Positions 1 through 5,808 of a DNA stretch of 5,990 nt are shown piece by piece. The stretch spans positions 1-5,990 of the forward strand of contig JBFFWN010000215.1 of assembly GCA_041570235.1 (NCBI GenBank), in the 5' to 3' direction. The stretch is from SZUA-36 sp041570235. Lineage in GTDB: Bacteria > Pseudomonadota > Gammaproteobacteria > Xanthomonadales > SZUA-36. Position numbers and translations under genes: made by a program. The notes below the pieces were generated by a model. That model had not been told where the DNA came from. It saw only the letters and a program-made list of their open reading frames with translations, and did not search any database. Within the stretch, counting starts at the first letter, position 1. Every line of letters begins with the position of its first letter.

Positions 1-348
1 AATAATATCCGGGTTACAGGCCCCTATCATGACCTGCGCATCTTTGACTTCTTCTGCCGCCTGTGACGCTGAATCTACTGCAACGATCCTGGCGCCAGGC
101 GCCACGGACTGCAGCGCCGACAGTTGTTCAGGATTGAGTAGCCAGGCCACGACCTTGTCCGGTTTTCGCCAACCGGGAAGGTCGCTTGCCGGCGTTTCGG
201 ATACCCGAAGGCCATATTCTTCAATCAATACCTGAGCAGCGGTTGACGGTGATGGCGTGTCAGTCGCATTGGCGACTGCGACAAATAGATTGGCCAACAG
301 CAGAAAGGTGGCCAGGTATTGATTGAAGGTGATTCTCGAGGTTTTCAT
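1..348 (-). CDS. D-2-hydroxyacid dehydrogenase-like protein with Sec signal peptide (N-terminal part, cut by window edge)
   Basis: The reading frame runs uninterrupted from an ATG at 348-346 to base 1, giving 116 residues and continuing outside the window. Residues 1-28 form a Sec-type signal peptide: a short basic start (MKTSR), a hydrophobic core around residues 12-25, and a likely cleavage after VANA. There is no twin arginine and no lipobox cysteine. The mature start, with GWRKPDKVVAWL at residues 59-70 and VMIGACNPDII at 106-116, resembles the N-terminal catalytic lobe of D-isomer-specific 2-hydroxyacid dehydrogenases (typical text 'GWRKPxKVVV' and 'IGFCTPEL'). Such enzymes reduce 2-oxoacids with NAD(P)H. 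The Rossmann domain and the Arg-Glu-His residues lie outside the window, so activity cannot be judged. The start codon directly follows the TAA of the aldo/keto reductase, and the only SD-like bases are a weak GGA nine bases upstream, so translation is probably coupled. The family call is from recalled sequence likeness. Confidence 0.62.
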   Translation of the reverse strand, partial: MKTSRITFNQYLATFLLLANLFVAVANATDTPSPSTAAQVLIEEYGLRVSETPASDLPGWRKPDKVVAWLLNPEQLSALQSVAPGARIVAVDSASQAAEEVKDAQVMIGACNPDII

Positions 349-1269
349 TTACAGTAATCCATCCATGAATGTGTTCATTTCCCGACGTAATGCCGCATCG
401 GGTAAACGGCCTGTCAGCGCCCCGAGGTTGTCCTCTGCATGACGCGGTTTACTGGTGCCGGGAATGGGAATTGTTGCGGCGGGATGGGAAATTATATATT
501 TCAGGAAAACCTGTCCCCAACTCTTGGCGTCGATGTCGGCAGCCCAATCGGGTAACTCAACACCCCTGACAGCGCCAAACAGTTTGCCATTGCCGAACGG
601 CCGGTTCACCAGCACCGCAATGCCCCTGTCGGTTGCCAGTGGCAGGATACGGTCCGCTGCGGCACGGTCAGCCAGTGAGTAATTGACCTGGATGAAATCC
701 AACGGATATTTGAGCATATAGCGCTCGATTTCACTGTGCTGGCTATTGCGATGCGTGGTGATGCCGATGTATTTGAAACGACCTTCTTTTTTCCAGGCCT
801 GCATGGTTTCCAGCTCAACATCGGTGCCACGCAGGTTGTGAACCTGCATCAGGTCGATTTTGCCGCCCAGTCTCTGGAATGATTCCTCCATCCGTTGAAT
901 GCCTTCCGCCTGGTCCTCACGGTCAACCTTGGTCGCCATGAACATCTCATCACGGATGCCGAGCTTCGCCAGCAACGTGCCAAGAACTTCCTCGGAGTTA
1001 CCGTAATTCGGGGAGGTATCGAGCAGCCGGCCACCAAGGCTGTAAAATTTCTCGAGGGTCTGTTTGAATGGTTCCATCTCCGTCGATGCCGGATCGCCCC
1101 GGAATTTAACCGTACCAAGACCCACGGCAGGGACCTGCTGACCTGTTGAGGGGATGGTTGTCCTGATCAGGGGTGAATCCGCCAACAATAAAGAGCTCCA
1201 GGCACCGGCCGCGCCTGCGGCACCGGCACAGGCGCTTAAGCTGATCAAATCTCTGCGTGTCAGTTTCAT
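349..1269 (-). CDS. Tat-exported aldo/keto reductase
   Basis: A 306-residue aldo/keto reductase (AKR superfamily, TIM barrel, NADPH-dependent carbonyl/alcohol oxidoreductase). The catalytic tetrad is visible: D84 and Y89 in LLDTSPNYGNSEEVLG, K114 in MATKV, and H144 in LMQVHN. The barrel continues with IQVNYS near 192-197, and the C-terminal cofactor motif IPIPGTSKPRHAEDN sits near 267-281. Residues 4-10 read TRRDLIS, a Tat-type twin-arginine motif, followed by an Ala-rich hydrophobic stretch and a possible cleavage after LLLA near residue 31. The protein is therefore probably exported folded with its cofactor. Two ATGs lie further upstream (1284 and 1281). I chose 1269 because TGAGG at 1280-1276 sits six bases before it, and this start puts the twin arginines near the N-terminus. 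The stop abuts the start of the next gene, which indicates an operon. The substrate is unknown. The family call is firm; export is a strong inference. Confidence 0.93.
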   Translation of the reverse strand: MKLTRRDLISLSACAGAAGAAGAWSSLLLADSPLIRTTIPSTGQQVPAVGLGTVKFRGDPASTEMEPFKQTLEKFYSLGGRLLDTSPNYGNSEEVLGTLLAKLGIRDEMFMATKVDREDQAEGIQRMEESFQRLGGKIDLMQVHNLRGTDVELETMQAWKKEGRFKYIGITTHRNSQHSEIERYMLKYPLDFIQVNYSLADRAAADRILPLATDRGIAVLVNRPFGNGKLFGAVRGVELPDWAADIDAKSWGQVFLKYIISHPAATIPIPGTSKPRHAEDNLGALTGRLPDAALRREMNTFMDGLL

Positions 1270-1275
1270 TAAAAA

Positions 1276-1280
1276 CCTCA
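1276..1280 (-). promoter_or_regulatory. Shine-Dalgarno site of the aldo/keto reductase
   Basis: The minus strand reads TGAGG here, six bases before the ATG at 1269-1267. This decides between three in-frame ATGs and makes the two upstream methionine codons unlikely starts, since this SD lies inside the longer reading frames. Confidence 0.6.
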
Positions 1281-1372
1281 TCATAATCGGTGTTTATTGT
1301 TCCATGCCCAGCTCAATAATAGCCTATTGCGGGTCTGTTTGAGTTTTTTCAATGAGCCTGCGCTGGCCGGGT

Positions 1373-1382
1373 AAAACGTTTT
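1373..1382. promoter_or_regulatory. Palindrome AAAACGTTTT, possible operator
   Basis: A perfect ten-base inverted repeat with a central CG, about 104 bases upstream of the aldo/keto reductase start and about 200 upstream of the Sel1 start. The AAACGTTT core resembles the centre of many LacI-family operators (for example PurR). No regulator gene is visible nearby, and a ten-base palindrome can arise by chance. Confidence 0.25.
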
Positions 1383-1452
1383 GTAGCGCCTCCAGTTGCC
1401 CGTTTGAAATGCCTATTCATCAAAATAACCATGGCACATTACCTTCGTCGAT

Positions 1453-1482
1453 TTGATGCCGTTGCAAGCGCTTTGCTTTAAG
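1453..1482 (+). promoter_or_regulatory. Weak sigma70-like promoter candidate for the Sel1 gene
   Basis: TTGATG (1453-1458) and TTTAAG (1477-1482) are 18 bases apart, each matching four of six consensus positions. Transcription would begin near 1489 and leave a leader of about 95 bases. The palindrome AAGCGCTT (1466-1473) lies in the spacer, where a repressor could act. This is a guess from consensus only. Confidence 0.2.
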
Positions 1483-1573
1483 ATTGGTATCAAGGTGAGT
1501 TTAAGTCCATCAATTGAAATCCTTAATCGACATATCGGCAACACAACTCACGGTCGGTAGTGTTCAACCGTGC

Positions 1574-1579
1574 GGTGGA
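1574..1579 (+). promoter_or_regulatory. Shine-Dalgarno site of the Sel1-repeat gene
   Basis: GGTGGA stands six bases before the ATG at 1586 and three before the ATG at 1583. It favours 1586 and argues against a TTG start at 1514. Confidence 0.5.
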
Positions 1580-1585
1580 AAAATG

Positions 1586-2680
1586 ATGAAATCAATTAAA
1601 AAGCCCGTCCCGTTAACCCAGTTTTTGACTCATGACAAACGCAGTTTGGTGTTTGCCATTTTTCTGCTGTTCTACAGCCTGGTGGCAGCGGCAGCAGACG
1701 TGGATGCAATCAAGGCAAAAGCCGAACAGGGTGACGCTGCTTCGCAGGACGCGTTGGGCCTGTTATACGCCGGTGGCGTCGGAGTACGCCAGAACTTAGC
1801 TAACGCCACCGTATGGTTCAAGAGAGCAGCCGATCAGGGATATGCGGACGCCCAGTTTCACCTCGGCCTTTCCTACCAGTTGGGTCGCGGTGTCAGCAAA
1901 AACATTACCGAGGCACTGAAGTGGTTTGAGTTGGGTGCGGAACAGGGTCAATTGGATGCCCAACTGTCTTTGGGCCTGGTGTATGCAAATGGTCGTGATG
2001 TCGAGACGGACTATGCGAAGGCGAATGAGTGGTTTCGAAAGGCAGCGGTCAACGGAGAGATCTCTTCCAGCTATTACCTCGGTATCGCCTATCAAAAAGG
2101 CAGGGGAGAAGCACAGGATGATGTTGAAGCGGTAAAATGGTTTCGCAAGGCGGCAGAAGGCGGCCATGCCCAGGCCCAGCTTGCGCTGGGTGTCATGTAT
2201 GCCAATGGCCAGGGTGTACCCACCGATTATAACGAAGCCATTCGGTGGCTGGAGAAGGCTGCCGAGCAGGGGCTGAAGAATGCCCAGAGCACACTTAATT
2301 TGATAAGGGCTTCTGCCAATAAGCCCGTCAGAAAAGAAAGTAGCACCACCCTGCCGGGAAGGGGTCGCGCTTCTGATGATAACGGTGTGCAGACATCGAT
2401 GGCAGAGCAGGGCACTCGACAGCCCTTGAACGAAGAGCAAAAACGCAAGAAAGAAGCCATTGAAAGGATCAGCCAAAGGCAGGCCGGCAATCCCGGTTTA
2501 AGTGGACGTTCCGGAGCGGCCAGCATAGAAGCGGAGAACGGGTCAGACAAGGCCCACGACCCTGATTCGCCCGGGGTGAGCGCCGAAAAACAGGGTGATT
2601 CGTTTACTTATCTTGCCGCCCTTCTGTTACTGACGCTACTTTTCGGGGTGTTCGTTTTTTATCGTTCAAAACAGAAATAA
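1586..2680 (+). CDS. Exported Sel1-repeat (TPR-like) protein with C-terminal membrane anchor
   Basis: A 364-residue protein. Residues 1-37 carry a basic N-region (ending DKRS) and a hydrophobic core (LVFAIFLLFYSLVAAAA), consistent with a signal peptide cleaved near AAA|DVD. Residues 50-229 form five consecutive Sel1-like repeats of exactly 36 residues, each with the LGxxYxxGxGV and A..WF.KAA..G signature; a half repeat precedes them and a capping helix follows. Residues 245-338 are a polar, probably disordered linker rich in Gly, Ser, Lys and Glu. Residues 341-359 are a hydrophobic segment followed by RSKQK, which suggests a single membrane anchor with a short cytoplasmic tail. Sel1 repeats are alpha-alpha superhelical scaffolds that bind proteins or peptides, and envelope versions often act in assembly or signalling. 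The partner is unknown and no enzymatic motif is present. The start is chosen from SD spacing; the adjacent ATG at 1583 is equally acceptable. A deacylase gene follows after 19 bases. Confidence 0.88.
   Translation: MKSIKKPVPLTQFLTHDKRSLVFAIFLLFYSLVAAAADVDAIKAKAEQGDAASQDALGLLYAGGVGVRQNLANATVWFKRAADQGYADAQFHLGLSYQLGRGVSKNITEALKWFELGAEQGQLDAQLSLGLVYANGRDVETDYAKANEWFRKAAVNGEISSSYYLGIAYQKGRGEAQDDVEAVKWFRKAAEGGHAQAQLALGVMYANGQGVPTDYNEAIRWLEKAAEQGLKNAQSTLNLIRASANKPVRKESSTTLPGRGRASDDNGVQTSMAEQGTRQPLNEEQKRKKEAIERISQRQAGNPGLSGRSGAASIEAENGSDKAHDPDSPGVSAEKQGDSFTYLAALLLLTLLFGVFVFYRSKQK
1733..2272 (+). repeat. Five tandem Sel1 repeats (108 bases each, protein-level)
   Basis: Five units of 36 codons end at residues 85, 121, 157, 193 and 229 of the Sel1 protein, each closing in a glycine (ADQG, AEQG, AVNG, AEGG, AEQG). 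There is no insertion or deletion between units. The DNA has diverged, so this is an old protein repeat rather than a recent DNA duplication. The third unit has RDV and the fourth REA where the others have GV after the central Gly-x-Gly, so these two loops are the most degenerate. Confidence 0.88.
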
Positions 2681-2699
2681 TGACCATAAAAGCTTCAAT

Positions 2700-3197
2700 A
2701 TGAAATTACCGGCACATCAATACCTCGACAATCTTCATATCCCCTACCAAACTGCCGAATTTCCCACGCAAACAGACAAGGGAGCGGCATCGGTTGCACA
2801 CGCTTTGGGTTATCGCGAACGGCAGATGATCAAGACGCTGGTTTTTGAACTGGCCACTGGCGAGAGAATCCTCGTCATGGTCGGTGGTGATCAGAATATC
2901 GTCTCCGGTCTGTTGAAAAAAGCAGCTGGTTCCAGAAATATCCGCATGGCCGGTTATGACGCTGTCATCGAAACTACCGGTTACGTGATTGGTTCTATCC
3001 CGCCTTTTTCCTGGCAGGCGGAGGGATTCCGGACTTTCCTGGAGGTATCACTGATGAATGAACCGGTTCTCGGTGTGGGCACCGGCGCATGGGGGCATGA
3101 GATTTTGATCACACCTCAAAACCTGGCCCAAGCCAGTAACGCCATGCTGGTTAACCTGACCGACCGCGCCCAGGCAGCAGCTCCAAGCCAGACCTAA
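2700..3197 (+). CDS. YbaK/ProX-type aminoacyl-tRNA deacylase (stand-alone editing domain)
   Basis: A 165-residue protein of the YbaK / prolyl-tRNA synthetase-associated editing domain family. These free-standing enzymes hydrolyse mischarged aminoacyl-tRNAs (Ala- or Cys-tRNA-Pro and related species) in the cytoplasm. Visible family marks are the pocket lysine K45 in QMIKTLVFE, the central strand ILVMVGGDQNI (57-67), the loop TTGYVIGSIPPF (92-103; usual form TGYxxGGxxPFG) and the C-terminal GxWGHEILITPQNL (129-142; usual GxRGxxxxLxPxDL). The length fits a single domain with no synthetase attached. The SIPPFSW loop and the missing Arg in GAWGHE depart from classic YbaK, so the preferred tRNA or amino acid may differ, and the specificity cannot be named. 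The gene starts 19 bases after the Sel1 stop with no recognisable SD, suggesting co-transcription and perhaps re-initiation. No terminator follows clearly. Confidence 0.85.
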   Translation: MKLPAHQYLDNLHIPYQTAEFPTQTDKGAASVAHALGYRERQMIKTLVFELATGERILVMVGGDQNIVSGLLKKAAGSRNIRMAGYDAVIETTGYVIGSIPPFSWQAEGFRTFLEVSLMNEPVLGVGTGAWGHEILITPQNLAQASNAMLVNLTDRAQAAAPSQT

Positions 3198-3245
3198 GCG
3201 CTGGATACAAAAGGCGGGTGGCCCAGTTCCCCGGTATGGTCTCAT

Positions 3246-3255
3246 CTTCGCGAAG
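3246..3255. promoter_or_regulatory. Palindrome CTTCGCGAAG in the flavoprotein leader
   Basis: A perfect ten-base inverted repeat 90 bases before the flavoprotein start. As RNA it could form only a tight stem without a proper loop, so a protein-binding site is the likelier role if it has one. It may be chance. Confidence 0.2.
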
Positions 3256-3294
3256 GAGCATTTTCAGAATAGATGATCTGAAACAGGAAAAGCT

Positions 3295-3319
3295 GACTGG
3301 TTTTGTGCTCAAATCAGTC
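3295..3319 (+). promoter_or_regulatory. Near-palindromic hairpin upstream of the flavoprotein gene
   Basis: The arms GACTG (3295-3299) and CAGTC (3315-3319) enclose a second pair TTTG/CAAA around a TGCT loop, with a small asymmetric bulge (GT against T) between the two stems. It ends 11 bases before the SD of the flavoprotein gene. It could be an operator for a regulator responding to the amine substrate, or an RNA stem limiting ribosome access. It lacks a U tract, so it is not a typical intrinsic terminator. Confidence 0.35.
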
Positions 3320-3330
3320 GAACTTCAAAC

Positions 3331-3337
3331 AGGAAGG
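3331..3337 (+). promoter_or_regulatory. Strong Shine-Dalgarno site of the flavoprotein gene
   Basis: AGGAAGG lies eight bases before the ATG at 3346. It is the strongest SD in the window and fixes the start, placing the FAD-binding GxGxxG motif at residues 16-21 as expected. Confidence 0.7.
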
Positions 3338-3345
3338 CACATTTC

Positions 3346-5802
3346 ATGTCAGCAAAGGATTTTCCACAATACGCCAGGGTCACCATTATCGGTGGCGGAA
3401 TCATCGGTTGCTCGGTCGCCTACCACCTGGCCGAGATGGGTTGCAATGACGTGGTGCTGTTGGAGCGCGACCAACTGACTTCGGGCACCACCTGGCACGC
3501 TGCCGGGTTGATGACCACGTTTGGTTCCGGCTCGGAGACAGTGCTTGAAATCCGTCGTCATTCGATGGAATTGTATAAACGTCTTGAACAGGAAACCGGC
3601 CAGGCCACCGGCTTTAAGCCTGTGGGCTTTATCGAATTGGCTGCCGATGAAGATCGTCTGCAGGAATTTCGTCGTGTCGCTGCATTTAACCGCCTACATG
3701 GTATCGACATCCATGAGCTTTCGGCAGCGGAGGTGGGCGCAATGTTCCCGCTGGCGGATGTTAAGGACATTCGGGCTGGTTTTTATGCCGAAAATGACGG
3801 TCGTATCAACCCGGTGGATGTCACCATGGCACTGGCAAAAGGTGCGCGCATGCGTGGCGTCAGGATCATTCAGAACACCCCGGTAACCGGTGTGCTGACC
3901 CGCAATGGAACGGTCACCGGTGTCAGGACCGCCAAGGGCGAGATCCGCTCTGAATTCGTCGTCAATTGCGCCGGGATGTGGGCCAGGCAACTGGGCGAGC
4001 TATCCGCTGTGAGCATCCCCAACCAGGCGGCAGAGCATTATTACCTGATTACAGAAGAAATCGAGGGAATGGGCCCGGATCTGCCGGTGCTGGAGGATCC
4101 CTCTGTCAACGCATATTATCGTGAAGAAACCGGCGGACTGATGATCGGTCTGTTTGAGCCCGATTGCGCACCGTGGCGGGTTGAGGGTATTCCTGAAGAT
4201 TTTTCCTTTGGTGAGATTCCGCCGGACTGGGACCGTCTTACCCCGTTCCTGGAAAAAGCGATGCAACGGGTACCGGTTGCGTTGGAATCCGGCATTCGCA
4301 AGTTTTTCTGCGGACCGGAGAGTTTTACCCCGGACCTCGCACCGGTAATTGGCGAGGCGCCTGAACTCAGGAATTATTTTGTTGCGGCCGGGTTGAACTC
4401 GGTAGGTATTATTACCGGTGGCGGTTATGGCCGGGTGCTGGCGCACTGGATTTTGAATGGCAGGCCGGACGTGGATGTCACCGCCATCAATATCGACCGC
4501 TTCCACCGGTACCAGTGCAACCCGGAATACCGGCGTCAGCGCGCACTGGAGTCACTGGGGCTGGTCTATGCCTGCCACTATCCTGACCGCTCACCTCAAA
4601 CGGCCCGCGGTGCGCGAAAATCACCGTTTCATGACAGGCTGGCTGCAAAAGGCGCTTATTTCAGGGATGTCAGTGGTTGGGAAAGTCCGGCGTGGTATGC
4701 GCCTGAAGGCCATGAGGCCGTGGTCGATAGACTGACCTGGGGCAGAGCAAACTGGTTCCCCTGGTGGCAGGCAGAACATGAGGCCTGCCGCGATGGCGTA
4801 ATTGCCATGGACATGACATTCATGGGCAAGTTCCTGGTGCAGGGGCGTGATGCCGGCGCTTTCCTGGACTACCTGTCGGCCAACAGGGTGAACGGGGAAT
4901 CCGGCATGATCACTTATACCCAGTGGCTTAACGGGAATGGCCGCCTTGAGGCCGACCTCACGGTGATGAAGCTGGATGAGCAAACGTTCATGGTGGTGAC
5001 ATCCGATACCGCGCACCGGCATACCGAGACCTGGATGAAACGGCACATCGTTGACGATCAGCACGTGGTCGTAACTGACGTGACATCGTCATACGGACAG
5101 CTCAATATCCAGGGTCCCCGGTCCCGCGAGCTGTTGCAGTCGCTGACCAGTGTCGACATGAGCAACGAGGCATTTCCATTCCGCACGGTAAGAGAAATTG
5201 ATATCGGGTTGGCGCGGGTACTGTGTGTGCGCATCACCTATGTGGGCGAATTGGGGTACGAACTGAATATCCCGGCAGAGCAGGCATTGCATGTTTATGA
5301 CCGCATCGTGGAGGCGGGGGAGAAATTTGGATTGCGGCACGCGGGCCTGAAAGCGCTGGGCAGCCTGCGTCTTGAAAAAGCCTACCGGGATTACGGTCAT
5401 GATATTGATAACATGGATGACCCATATTCAACCGGACTGGGGTTTGCCGTGCACACCGACAAAACGGGTGATTTTATCGGCAAACAGGCCTGTATTGAGC
5501 GCAAAGCGGAAGGCGAGTTCAAACAGCGGTTGCTGCAGGTTTTGATAAAGGACCCCGAACCACAATTGGTTCATGCGGAGATCGTTTTGAGAAACGGAAA
5601 GCCCGTTGGTGATGTTCGCGCAGGATCTTATGGGTTTTCTCTCGGTGGGGCCGTCGGCCTGGCCATGGTGAAGGGCGACCCGGTGGATGCAGCTTATATC
5701 GAGCAGGGAAAATGGCAGGTCGATATCGCCGGAACGCTTTACCCGGCGCAGGTATCCCTGCGGCCCATGTATGATCCCGCGATGCAAAAGGTCAGGGGGT
5801 GA
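3346..5802 (+). CDS. FAD-dependent dimethylglycine/sarcosine dehydrogenase-like protein with GcvT domains
   Basis: An 818-residue cytoplasmic flavoprotein of the DMGDH/SARDH/PDPR family. These enzymes oxidatively demethylate N-methylated glycines and pass the one-carbon unit to tetrahydrofolate. The domains in order are: a DAO-type FAD domain (about 10-375) with the dinucleotide motif IIGGGIIG (14-21) and acidic E40; TTWHAAGL (48-55), whose H51 matches the histidine that binds FAD covalently in rat DMGDH and SARDH; a middle FAO_M-like region (about 377-433); then GcvT folate-binding domains (about 435-700 and 715-805). The motif LEADLTV holds D537, matching the conserved GcvT-type folate-site aspartate, and YVGELGYEL (632-640) is typical. 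The family's CGPESFTPD signature is at 322-330. The C-terminal text (SLRPMYDPAMQKVRG) fits PDPR and SARDH relatives better than DMGDH. Length and domains are complete, with no frameshift. The exact substrate (sarcosine, dimethylglycine or another secondary or tertiary amine) cannot be read from sequence. A thioesterase gene follows six bases after the stop. Confidence 0.9.
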   Translation: MSAKDFPQYARVTIIGGGIIGCSVAYHLAEMGCNDVVLLERDQLTSGTTWHAAGLMTTFGSGSETVLEIRRHSMELYKRLEQETGQATGFKPVGFIELAADEDRLQEFRRVAAFNRLHGIDIHELSAAEVGAMFPLADVKDIRAGFYAENDGRINPVDVTMALAKGARMRGVRIIQNTPVTGVLTRNGTVTGVRTAKGEIRSEFVVNCAGMWARQLGELSAVSIPNQAAEHYYLITEEIEGMGPDLPVLEDPSVNAYYREETGGLMIGLFEPDCAPWRVEGIPEDFSFGEIPPDWDRLTPFLEKAMQRVPVALESGIRKFFCGPESFTPDLAPVIGEAPELRNYFVAAGLNSVGIITGGGYGRVLAHWILNGRPDVDVTAINIDRFHRYQCNPEYRRQRALESLGLVYACHYPDRSPQTARGARKSPFHDRLAAKGAYFRDVSGWESPAWYAPEGHEAVVDRLTWGRANWFPWWQAEHEACRDGVIAMDMTFMGKFLVQGRDAGAFLDYLSANRVNGESGMITYTQWLNGNGRLEADLTVMKLDEQTFMVVTSDTAHRHTETWMKRHIVDDQHVVVTDVTSSYGQLNIQGPRSRELLQSLTSVDMSNEAFPFRTVREIDIGLARVLCVRITYVGELGYELNIPAEQALHVYDRIVEAGEKFGLRHAGLKALGSLRLEKAYRDYGHDIDNMDDPYSTGLGFAVHTDKTGDFIGKQACIERKAEGEFKQRLLQVLIKDPEPQLVHAEIVLRNGKPVGDVRAGSYGFSLGGAVGLAMVKGDPVDAAYIEQGKWQVDIAGTLYPAQVSLRPMYDPAMQKVRG
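5794..5802 (+). promoter_or_regulatory. Shine-Dalgarno site of the thioesterase, inside the flavoprotein 3' end
   Basis: AGGGGGTGA spans the last codons and the stop of the flavoprotein gene. Its GGTGA part is six bases before the ATG at 5809. This is typical of translationally coupled operon genes. Confidence 0.6.
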
Positions 5803-5808
5803 AGCCAT

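Larger units (their letters stand above)
1270..1585. other. Divergent intergenic region
   Basis: This region separates the minus-strand oxidoreductase pair from the plus-strand Sel1 gene and must hold promoters for both. I see no RNA gene or convincing small ORF. It contains the perfect palindrome AAAACGTTTT (1373-1382) and AAGCGCTT (1466-1473), the latter within a longer imperfect palindrome. On the minus strand a TATTAT -10-like hexamer lies at 1321-1316, but no matching -35 box is clear. On the plus strand there is only a weak candidate promoter at 1453-1482. A TTG-started in-frame extension of the Sel1 gene is possible from 1514, but it lacks an SD and would bury the signal peptide. Confidence 0.6.

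Noticed and set aside
29..235. Plus-strand open frame near the left edge
   Set aside because: It is antisense to the dehydrogenase-like gene, whose minus-strand reading gives a signal peptide and family-like sequence.
1154..1342. Plus-strand open frame opposite the aldo/keto reductase signal region
   Set aside because: It is the complement of the Ala-rich Tat signal coding sequence and extends only a short way into the intergenic region.
1514..1585. TTG start extending the Sel1 protein by 24 residues
   Set aside because: No SD, a rare start codon, and it would push the signal peptide away from the N-terminus; ATG at 1586 has well-spaced GGTGGA.
1796..2476. Long open frame on the minus strand (226 codons) opposite the Sel1 gene
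   Set aside because: It lies entirely antisense to a clear repeat protein and mirrors its codon pattern; it shows no family likeness of its own.
3198..3345. Glycine riboswitch or intrinsic terminator in the flavoprotein leader
   Set aside because: I could not find the conserved glycine aptamer motifs, and the inverted repeats have no following U tract.
3218..3478. GTG-started plus-strand open frame running from the leader into the flavoprotein gene
   Set aside because: No SD, no family likeness, and it overlaps the true gene in another frame.
4000..4506. Minus-strand open frame of 168 codons inside the flavoprotein gene
   Set aside because: Antisense shadow of the FAD-domain coding sequence, with no supported start or family.
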